Of a stretch of 31,394 bases of DNA, positions 23,801 through 29,376 are shown piece after piece. The translations under genes and the position numbers were made by a program. The DNA is from a virus. Numbering within the stretch: the stretch's first letter is position 1; each line of letters begins with the position of its first letter. The stretch lies in the IMG/VR virus record IMGVR_UViG_3300017755_000047, positions 1 through 31,394 of that record; one strand, 5' to 3'. Below the pieces are notes generated by a model. It was not told where the DNA came from. It did no database searches and was given only the letters and a program-made list of their open reading frames with translations.

Positions 23801-24889
23801 GTTATTACCTACACAGGGCCTAGTGCATCTGAAGTAAGAGCACATCTGACTGCGAACAAAGGTCTAAGTGTATCCTCTGGTGAGTTCAATATAGACTCTG
23901 ATAATGTCAAGGGAATGTTTGCCGGTAACAAGGGTCTATCATATTCAGACGGAACCTTTAATATTGACTCTGCCAATGTTAGAGCAATGTTATCGGGTGG
24001 TACTGGTATTACCTATAACAGCGGTACTGGTGCCATCACAACAACTGATGGTGACATTGTCCACGATAACTTGAGTGGATTTGTTGCTAACGAACACATC
24101 GATCACACTTCAGTCTCCGTGACTGCGGGAAGAGGTTTGACTGGCGGAGGTACTATTGCTGCTACAAGAACTGTAGCAATTGACTCGGCTGAACTCTTAG
24201 CATATTTTGAATCTAGTCTAAGACACGATAACCTATCAGGATTTGTTGCTAACGAACATATCGATCACACTGGAGTGACACTTACTGCGGGTGATGGTCT
24301 TACAGGTGGTGGTACTATTGCCGCAAGTAGAACCTTTACTGTGGTTGGTGGTAAGGGTATTATTGCAAACGCAGATGATATCCAAGTTGACTCAGCAAAC
24401 ATCAAAGGTATGTTTAGTGGTGGTACAGGTATTACATATAGTAATGGCGCAATATCAACCACAGACGGAGACATTGTCCACGATAACTTATCAGGATTCG
24501 TTGCGAACGAACACATTGACCATAGTGCGGTATCTGTCCTTGCTGGTACTGGTTTAAGTGGTGGTGGCACGATTGCAGCAGATAGAACTGTAGCAATTGA
24601 CTCAGCTGAACTCTTAGCATATTTTGAACCGAGTCTGAGACATGACAACTTATCAGGATTTGTCGCTAACGAACACATAGATCACTCTGGTGTGAGTATT
24701 ACTGCTGGAACGGGTCTGACAGGCGGTGGTACAATCGCAGCAACAAGAACTGTAGCAATCGACTCTTCTGGCCTTAATTCATATTTTGGTGGAACAGGTA
24801 AGGGTTTTGATGCAGATAAACTTGATGGTCAACACGGGACTCATTACAGAATCAATGTATATAACAATTCAGGCACATTGTTAAACTAA
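20831..24889 (+). CDS. Large repeat tail fibre protein (1352 aa)
   Basis: AAAGGGA lies upstream of the ATG. Residues 1-110 form an N-terminal part with a fibre phrase (IIPDSNEAYDLGSSTKKW, then RDLYLSGNTI) seen at the base of many phage fibres. Residues about 370-400 contain LPEGTNLYYTTARFDAAL and a second NLYYTTARADSD. Residues about 439-1030 carry seven copies of a repeat of about 58 residues (TYTGPSASEVRAHLTANKG, then LSVSSGEFNIDSANV). Residues about 1078-1320 carry four copies of HDNLSGFVANEHIDH with a GLTGGGTIAATRTV segment. The protein ends FDADKLDGQHG...VYNNSGTLLN. It probably forms a trimeric long fibre with a C-terminal receptor-binding tip. No intramolecular chaperone domain is seen. 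gp13 follows, so the fibre cassette ends here. Confidence 0.85.
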   Translation: MAEKIIVKKVLVGTPLRRVTAGAFAITNLGGVDVSATESDGSILAYNKITQKYEVTNLKTDANLTSLFDSELNKYTFGLTNTAFTGSIIPDSNEAYDLGSSTKKWRDLYLSGNTITLGTLSLKDSGGSLTVVDASGNKIDLDLSLSTNNASVLSLDSESGTFIFNDSDLARTNVNEIFHTGLTVNGGLSVTGGATIDSATIANLAGTNFTGSQATLDSATIGGIHLTTNDITTTGKLYYSNVFSALSDLPDASTYHGMFAHVHATGKGYFAHGGAWHQLLDKSSANDSATITNLATAQLDAGQATIDSANITSISFSSIDATTTSTIRNIFSAAGDLSYNSGTGEFTFDVESVYTKANFDSDLGLANTGQLPEGTNLYYTTARFDAALATKTTADLAEHNTNLYYTTARADSDAKASLLVNDTGGDGSLTYDSASGVFTYTGPSAAEVRAHLTANKGLSVSSGEFNIDSANVKGMFSAGGDLLYNSSTGEFSLERPEIDSAGVRALVSVTDAGGDGSLSYNNGTGVFTYTGPSASEVRAHLTANKGLAVSNGEFNIDSANVRAMVSVTDAGGDGSLSYNASTGVLTYTGPSASEAQSHLTANKGLSVSSGEFNIDSDNVKGMFSATDAGGDGSFSYSNGVYTYTGPSAAEVRAHLTANKGLSVSSGVFNIDSANVRGMFSVSGDLAYNSGTGAFSFTERTDAEVRGLVSATDAGGDGSFSYNSSTGVYTYTGPSASEVRAHLTANKGLSVSSGEFNIDSSNVRGMFSATDAGGDGSFAYNSSNGTYTYTGPSATEVRAHLTANKGLSVSSGEFNIDSANVKAMFSGSTGVTYSNGAISIGQAVATSDDVTFADIAATGNVVISGNLQILGSQTDVATTTLTVTDKNITIADSSTSSALTDGAGLTFGAWSSGTIPTFTWNHANTRFASNYPIAANIVGNVTGTTSDISNHTTADLTENTNLYHTTARARGAVSVTDAGGDGSASYNSSTGVITYTGPSASEVRAHLTANKGLSVSSGEFNIDSDNVKGMFAGNKGLSYSDGTFNIDSANVRAMLSGGTGITYNSGTGAITTTDGDIVHDNLSGFVANEHIDHTSVSVTAGRGLTGGGTIAATRTVAIDSAELLAYFESSLRHDNLSGFVANEHIDHTGVTLTAGDGLTGGGTIAASRTFTVVGGKGIIANADDIQVDSANIKGMFSGGTGITYSNGAISTTDGDIVHDNLSGFVANEHIDHSAVSVLAGTGLSGGGTIAADRTVAIDSAELLAYFEPSLRHDNLSGFVANEHIDHSGVSITAGTGLTGGGTIAATRTVAIDSSGLNSYFGGTGKGFDADKLDGQHGTHYRINVYNNSGTLLN
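22145..24010 (+). repeat. Seven protein repeats (~58 aa unit) in the large fibre
   Basis: Unit starts (TYTGPSA) lie at 22145, 22412, 22586, 22754, 23015, 23189 and 23807, residues 439, 528, 586, 642, 729, 787 and 993. Steps are 89, 58, 56, 87, 58 and 206 residues. The 87- and 89-residue steps contain an extra half-unit of about 30 residues (SGDLAYNSGTGAFSFTERTD type). A different fibre segment (TSDDVTFADIAATGNVVISG and following) interrupts units 6 and 7. Copies are nearly identical in protein yet use different synonymous codons. Confidence 0.9.
24062..24780 (+). repeat. Four C-terminal repeats (54-aa unit) in the large fibre
   Basis: HDNLSGFVANEHIDH begins at 24062, 24224, 24479 and 24641 (residues 1078, 1132, 1217 and 1271), with steps of 54, 85 and 54. 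Each is followed by a GLTGGGTIAA or GLSGGGTIAA segment and, in three cases, by VAIDS. The 85 step contains one extra ~31-residue piece (GGKGIIANADDIQVDSANIK and following). Confidence 0.9.
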
Positions 24890-24890
24890 G

Positions 24891-24898
24891 GATAAATA
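24891..24898 (+). promoter_or_regulatory. Late promoter-like box GATAAATA upstream of gp13
   Basis: This fits NATAAATA and lies in the 14-base gap before gp13, ending five bases from the ATG at 24904. The expected start would be at the ATG itself, so gp13 would be leaderless from this promoter. AAGGA at 24888-24892 could bind ribosomes on longer transcripts. It probably feeds gp13-gp17. Confidence 0.5.
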
Positions 24899-24903
24899 GT
24901 TAG

Positions 24904-25701
24904 ATGTCAAGTTATCAAAGAATCACAAGTAGATCCCAGTTTATCGAATATTGTCTCCGTAGACTAGGGGCCCCTGTTATTGAAATTAATGTGGACGATG
25001 AACAGATCGAAGATCGTGTCAACGATGCACTACAACTATTCAATGAGTATGACGGAGAAGGTAGTTCTCGTACATTTGCTATCATAACAATAACTCAGGC
25101 CATCCTTGATCGTGGGTTTATTGACTTTGATTTAGATACCTTACCTAGTGGACTAAATGCTGATGACATACTTAGTGTGGTCAGAGTATATCCAATTGAT
25201 GACCAAACGGGAAGTGTTAATTTCTTTGATATCAAGTATCAGATGCGTCTGAATGATATGTGGGACTTGAATACTGGTATCGGTGATCTGGCATATTATG
25301 AACAGATGCAACAGTATCTGTCTACTATTGATTTGAAACTAACGGGTCATCCACAGATCCAGTACCAGAGAGCCAATAATAAACTACACATCTTTGGTGA
25401 TATAGCAGGGGCGCATGGTGACCTTCAGGTAAATGATAAGGTTCTTATTGAAATGTATGTTACTACTGATCCGAACACCAATGGTAAAGTATATAACAAC
25501 ATATTCGTAAAAGAGTATACTACTGCACTAATCAAAGAACAGTGGGGTTCCAACCTAATTAAGTTTGAGGGGATGGTGTTGCCGGGCGGTGTCCAGTTGA
25601 ATGGTCGCCAGATATACGAAGATGCCAAACAAGAAATCGAAGTAATTCGTCAACGAATATACAACGAGTATGACACACCACCAGACTTCTTCATAGGATG
25701 A
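24904..25701 (+). CDS. 13: Neck protein gp13 (head-to-tail connector)
   Basis: This 265-aa protein is the gp13 neck family (T4 gp13 is 309 aa). It forms the lower neck ring with gp14 between the portal and the tail terminator, and completes filled heads for tail joining. Features include an N-terminal helix-rich segment (SRSQFIEYCLRRLGAPVIEI, then NVDDEQIEDRVNDALQLFNEY) and the signature near 223-241, GMVLPGGVQLNGRQIYEDAK, which is well conserved in T4-like gp13. It ends YNEYDTPPDFFIG. The gene order 13-14-15-16-17-18 is exactly that of T4, supporting all these calls. A NATAAATA box lies directly upstream. Confidence 0.95.
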   Translation: MSSYQRITSRSQFIEYCLRRLGAPVIEINVDDEQIEDRVNDALQLFNEYDGEGSSRTFAIITITQAILDRGFIDFDLDTLPSGLNADDILSVVRVYPIDDQTGSVNFFDIKYQMRLNDMWDLNTGIGDLAYYEQMQQYLSTIDLKLTGHPQIQYQRANNKLHIFGDIAGAHGDLQVNDKVLIEMYVTTDPNTNGKVYNNIFVKEYTTALIKEQWGSNLIKFEGMVLPGGVQLNGRQIYEDAKQEIEVIRQRIYNEYDTPPDFFIG

Positions 25702-25705
25702 TATA

Positions 25706-26578
25706 ATGGCAACGAACCCGTATTTCAAACAGGGTGTTCGTTCTGAACAAAATGTCTATGAGGATATCATCATTGAAGCCCTCAAGATGTATGGTCAGGA
25801 TGTATATTACCTCCCACGCGAAATAGTCAACAAGGACAAGATCTTTGGAGACGATGTGCCATCACGGTTTGGTTCTTCGTATAAGGTGGAGATGTACATT
25901 GAGAACACCGAAGCATTTGATGGAGAGGGTGATCTGTTCACCAAGTTTGGTATCGAACTAAGAGACCAAGCAAACTTTATTGTTTCCAGAAAAAGATGGA
26001 AGCAACTAGTAGGTGCTCGTCTTACCGAAAACAACTTCCGTCCCCGTGAAGGTGACCTAATCTACCTGACCCTGTCCAACTCTATGTTTGAGATACGACG
26101 AGTTGAGACCGAAGCCCCATTCTATCAGTTGAGTCAACTACCCACATTCCGTATGCAGTGTGAACTGTTTGAATACAATGATGAGGACTTTGATACTGGC
26201 ATCGAAACAATACAACTTATAGAGGAAGAGAATGCATTCCAGTATGCCGTAACACTAGACTCTGCCAGTGTTGGTTATACGATAGGTGAAACGGTTGAAC
26301 AAGAACTTTCCACATATACAATGAGAGGTGAGGTTACCGACTGGTCTGATTCGGATAAGATATTACAATTGGCGCATGTAGGTGCATCGGATGGTAAGTT
26401 CCACACTTGGGTTACAAATGCACAAGTCAAGGGTCTGACAAGTCTTGCTGTTGCAACTCCATCTTTAGTTGCACAACTACAGAATATTCAGGCTGATGCC
26501 CAGAACACATTCTTTGATGATTTTGAGAGTGACTTCTTAGATTTCTCTGAGAGTAATCCATTTGGAGATATCCAGTAA
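25706..26578 (+). CDS. 14: Neck protein gp14
   Basis: This matches the gp14 neck family (T4 256 aa; here 290). It works with gp13 in the head-tail neck. Diagnostic N-terminal sequence: NPYFKQGVRSEQNVYEDIII (residues 4-23), YGQDVYYLPREIVNKDKIFG, and DDVPSRFGSSYKVEMYIENT with GIELRDQANFIVSRKRW near 84-100. The C-terminal ~90 residues (after VTLDSASVGYTIGE) are less conserved and end in an acidic tail rich in Phe and Asp (FFDDFESDFLDFSESNPFGD). AGGATGAT just before the ATG is the likely ribosome-binding site. The stop overlaps gp15 as TAATG, indicating coupled synthesis. Confidence 0.95.
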   Translation: MATNPYFKQGVRSEQNVYEDIIIEALKMYGQDVYYLPREIVNKDKIFGDDVPSRFGSSYKVEMYIENTEAFDGEGDLFTKFGIELRDQANFIVSRKRWKQLVGARLTENNFRPREGDLIYLTLSNSMFEIRRVETEAPFYQLSQLPTFRMQCELFEYNDEDFDTGIETIQLIEEENAFQYAVTLDSASVGYTIGETVEQELSTYTMRGEVTDWSDSDKILQLAHVGASDGKFHTWVTNAQVKGLTSLAVATPSLVAQLQNIQADAQNTFFDDFESDFLDFSESNPFGDIQ

Positions 26579-27357
26579 TGTTTGGAACATGGTTTTATCA
26601 TAAGAGAGTGAGGACAGCGGTATCCGTATTCGGATCTATGTTCAACAACCTCTATGTCTTACGGGAGAACTCTGCTGGTGAGATTATCTCACAGGTTAAA
26701 GTACCTCTGTCCTACGCACCCAAAAGAAACTTCATCGCACGATTAGATCAGATGAGTAATGGCGAAGAGTCAGAACGTAGGGTAGCGATCAAGTTGCCTC
26801 GTATGTCGTTTGAGATTACTAACATGCAGTATGATGCAACACGACAGTTACCCAAGACCAATGCAATCTCTAAAGCAGTGGCTAATACTGTAACTAACAG
26901 ACGCAAACTCTATACGTCTACTCCATATACAATCTCGTTTCAGTTGAATGTATATGCCAAGTCACAGGACGATGCACTACAGATCGTAGAACAGATCCTA
27001 CCGTACTTTACTCCACAATATACCTTGACAATCAAACCATTTGCTGATATAAACACTCTGACCGAAGATGTGCCTGTCACATTATCTGGGGTTAGTTTCT
27101 CGGATGACTTTGAGGGTGCACTGGAACAGCGTAGGACAATCATATATACATTAGACTTTGAAATGAAGATTGCTCTGTACGGGCCTGAATCTAATAAGGC
27201 AGTTATTCGCGATGTACGCAACAACTTGTTCTTACAAGAAGCAGGACTCAATGACAGCGATGTGTATATCAAGACACTGAAGATCACTCCTAATCCAAGC
27301 TCAGTGAATGCTGATAGTGATTATGGGTTTATTGATACTGATTTGGATAGTGCATAA
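26578..27357 (+). CDS. 15: Tail completion/sheath stabiliser protein gp15 (tail terminator)
   Basis: This is the gp15 family protein, which caps the tube and sheath as a hexameric terminator and contacts the neck (T4 272 aa; here 259). The opening MFGTWFYHKRVRTAVSVFGS and FNNLYVLRENSAGEIISQVK, then VPLSYAPKRNFIARLDQM, are strongly typical. A central TPYTISFQLNVYAKSQDDAL is followed by QILPYFTPQYTLTIKPF near 140-157, as in known gp15. The start overlaps the gp14 stop (TAATG), and its own stop overlaps gp16 (TAATG). No unusual insertion is seen; the final ~40 residues are acidic. Confidence 0.95.
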   Translation: MFGTWFYHKRVRTAVSVFGSMFNNLYVLRENSAGEIISQVKVPLSYAPKRNFIARLDQMSNGEESERRVAIKLPRMSFEITNMQYDATRQLPKTNAISKAVANTVTNRRKLYTSTPYTISFQLNVYAKSQDDALQIVEQILPYFTPQYTLTIKPFADINTLTEDVPVTLSGVSFSDDFEGALEQRRTIIYTLDFEMKIALYGPESNKAVIRDVRNNLFLQEAGLNDSDVYIKTLKITPNPSSVNADSDYGFIDTDLDSA

Positions 27358-27710
27358 TGAGTGATAAAAGTAACGACAAGAATATAAGAGATGACTATAC
27401 AACCTCCCGTGACACCTATCACGATATAATTGAAAAAGGCAGGGAGAGTATGGATTTGATGATTGAAGTCGCACGAGAGAGTGAACACCCTCGTGCCTTT
27501 GAGGTCTTATCTGGCATGATGAAAAACATGGCAGATGTTACTGATAAGTTGATGGACTTGAATAAGAAACACAAAGAAATCAATAAAGATGATGAAATTA
27601 AACAAGTAGGCAACACGACAAACAACCTTTTCGTAGGAACTACTACAGACTTGCAGCGACTTATAAATAATGAGAAGAATGTCATAGATGTTGAACCCAA
27701 AACAGAATGA
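27357..27710 (+). CDS. 16: Small terminase subunit gp16
   Basis: At 117 aa this is somewhat shorter than T4 gp16 (164 aa). It lies in the conserved position immediately before gp17. It is a mainly alpha-helical, charged protein. The core YHDIIEKGRESMDLMIEVAR and SEHPRAFEVLSGMMKNMADV, then DKLMDLNKKHKEI at residues 20-75, is the conserved oligomerisation helix pair of T4-type small terminases. These form a ring that regulates DNA recognition and stimulates the packaging ATPase. A Thr/Asn-rich stretch and acidic C-terminus follow. The gp17 reading frame begins inside its last 23 bases, and a TATAAATA box lies within its 3' end. Confidence 0.9.
   Translation: MSDKSNDKNIRDDYTTSRDTYHDIIEKGRESMDLMIEVARESEHPRAFEVLSGMMKNMADVTDKLMDLNKKHKEINKDDEIKQVGNTTNNLFVGTTTDLQRLINNEKNVIDVEPKTE
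27662..27669 (+). promoter_or_regulatory. T4-type late promoter box TATAAATA inside the 3' end of gp16, upstream of gp17
   Basis: The exact late octamer falls in gp16 codons (LINNE region), 19 bases before the gp17 ATG at 27688. The predicted start near 27675 leaves about 13 bases of leader. It could give gp17 expression independent of gp16. Confidence 0.55.
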
Positions 27711-29307
27711 GTCTTATCTTGGCAACATTAATGTCAAGAGAGATGGTGTTCAGCATCAGTTCACAGAATCAGAAGTAAAGGAATACATCAAGTGTTCCAA
27801 CAATCCGATATACTTCTGTAAGACCTATCTAAAAGTCATATCCCTTGACTACGGCCTAGTGCCATTTGACCTATACCCATATCAGGAGAAGATGTTTGAT
27901 CACTTCAACAACAACCGATTTAGCATTGTCCTTGCATGTAGACAGTCTGGTAAGTCTATATCTTCTGTCGGGTATCTTATTTGGTTTGCTTGTTTTCATA
28001 GTGAAAAAACTATTGCAATCCTAGCAAACAAGGGTGCGACTGCGAGAGAGATGTTGTCTCGCGTCACCTTGATGTTAGAGAACCTACCCTTCTTCCTACA
28101 ACCCGGCTGCAAGGCACTCAACAAGGGTTCTATTGAGTTCAGTAACAACTCACGCATTATTGCTGCCGCAACCTCTGGTAGTTCTATCCGTGGTATGTCA
28201 GTGAACTTACTGTTCCTAGACGAGTTTGCTTTTGTGGAACGGGCGAATGAGTTCTATACATCTACCTATCCGGTAATCTCTGCGGGTAAAGATACTAAGG
28301 TAATCATCACTTCTACCGCGAATGGTATCGGTAATACTTTTCACAAGATATGGGAAGGCGCAGTCCAAAAAGTGAATGAGTTTGTCCCGTTCACTGTGAA
28401 CTGGTATGATGTGCCTGGCCGTGACTCAGAGTGGAAGAGACAAACAATCTCCAACACTTCTCAGTTACAGTTTGACCAAGAGTTTGGCAATACCTTTTTT
28501 GGTACAGGTGATACTCTGATCAATGCCGAGACACTGCTATCATTTAGGGCAAAACCGCCACAACAAGCGCTTGAAGGGGCGGATCTACTTGTCTACGATA
28601 CCCCACAGAAAGACCATGAATATGTCATGACTGTGGACGTATCAAAAGGAAGAGGACAGGATTATTCTACGTTTAACGTTATCGACATTAGCATGAGACC
28701 CTTTAAGCAGGTTGCTGTTTATCGCAATAATACTATATCTCCAATACTCTTTCCTAATGTTATATATAAGTACGCAAAACTCTGGAATGAAGCATATGTG
28801 GTCATAGAGTCAAATGACCAAGGCACTCTAGTGTGTCAAGGACTATATCAAGATCTAGAGTACGAGAACATCCATATGGAGTCGGCAATCAAGGCAGACC
28901 GTATTGGTATTGAGATGAATCGTAAGGTGAAACGTCTTGGGTGTTCAGCAATCAAAGATATCTTAGAAGAGAATAAACTAGATATCGTAGACGAAAATAC
29001 TATCCTAGAGATATCTACCTTTGTATCCAAGGGACAATCCTTCGAGGCCTCGGACGGTAACCACGATGACTTGATGATGAATCTGGTCATGTTTGGTTAC
29101 TTCGTATCGTCTCAGTTCTTTGCTGATCTGACTGACATCAACCTCAAGGAGATTATGTTTGCCAAGAAGATGAAAGAGATAGAGGACGATGTTCCACCTG
29201 TCGGTTTCATTGATGATGGTCTCCATGATGTTCGCGTAGAAGAAGAACAGAGAGAAATGGGATGGCATACCTTTGAGGGCACTGGTATAGGTGTTGAAGA
29301 ATGGTAA
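27688..29307 (+). CDS. 17: Large terminase subunit gp17 (packaging ATPase-nuclease)
   Basis: This is the DNA-packaging motor and headful nuclease (539 aa; T4 gp17 610). The ATPase domain shows the Walker A variant ACRQSGKS (83-90), Walker B LLFLDEFAF (174-182, D178 and catalytic E179) and the coupling motif TSTANG (208-213). The C-terminal RNase H-like nuclease shows the acidic triad in order: D317 (TVDVSKGRGQDY), E374 (VVIESNDQG) and D460/D461 (GNHDDLMM), corresponding to T4 D401, E458 and D542. The start at 27688 overlaps gp16 by 23 bases with GAGAAG ten bases upstream. All catalytic residues are intact, so it should be active. There is no intron or intein, which sometimes occur in this gene. 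Confidence 0.98.
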   Translation: MLNPKQNESYLGNINVKRDGVQHQFTESEVKEYIKCSNNPIYFCKTYLKVISLDYGLVPFDLYPYQEKMFDHFNNNRFSIVLACRQSGKSISSVGYLIWFACFHSEKTIAILANKGATAREMLSRVTLMLENLPFFLQPGCKALNKGSIEFSNNSRIIAAATSGSSIRGMSVNLLFLDEFAFVERANEFYTSTYPVISAGKDTKVIITSTANGIGNTFHKIWEGAVQKVNEFVPFTVNWYDVPGRDSEWKRQTISNTSQLQFDQEFGNTFFGTGDTLINAETLLSFRAKPPQQALEGADLLVYDTPQKDHEYVMTVDVSKGRGQDYSTFNVIDISMRPFKQVAVYRNNTISPILFPNVIYKYAKLWNEAYVVIESNDQGTLVCQGLYQDLEYENIHMESAIKADRIGIEMNRKVKRLGCSAIKDILEENKLDIVDENTILEISTFVSKGQSFEASDGNHDDLMMNLVMFGYFVSSQFFADLTDINLKEIMFAKKMKEIEDDVPPVGFIDDGLHDVRVEEEQREMGWHTFEGTGIGVEEW

Positions 29308-29310
29308 TTG

Positions 29311-29318
29311 TATAAATA
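29311..29318 (+). promoter_or_regulatory. T4-type late promoter box TATAAATA upstream of gp18
   Basis: This exact octamer starts three bases after the gp17 stop. The predicted start near 29324 gives a leader of about 53 bases, the longest in an intergenic region of this window. The leader contains AAAGGA (29363-29368) as ribosome-binding site before the gp18 ATG at 29377. A dedicated promoter fits the high demand for sheath protein. Confidence 0.8.
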
Positions 29319-29376
29319 AAGGTATTGAATATAACCGTATTATGAAAACTTATAATAGATACAAAGGATAAAAGTT

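Noticed and set aside
29342-29371. Nine-codon ORF (MKTYNRYKG) in the gp18 leader, ending on the gp18 ribosome-binding site
   Set aside because: Very short, no convincing ribosome-binding site of its own, and an ATG by chance is likely in an AT-rich leader. It could be an attenuating leader peptide, but nothing else supports it.
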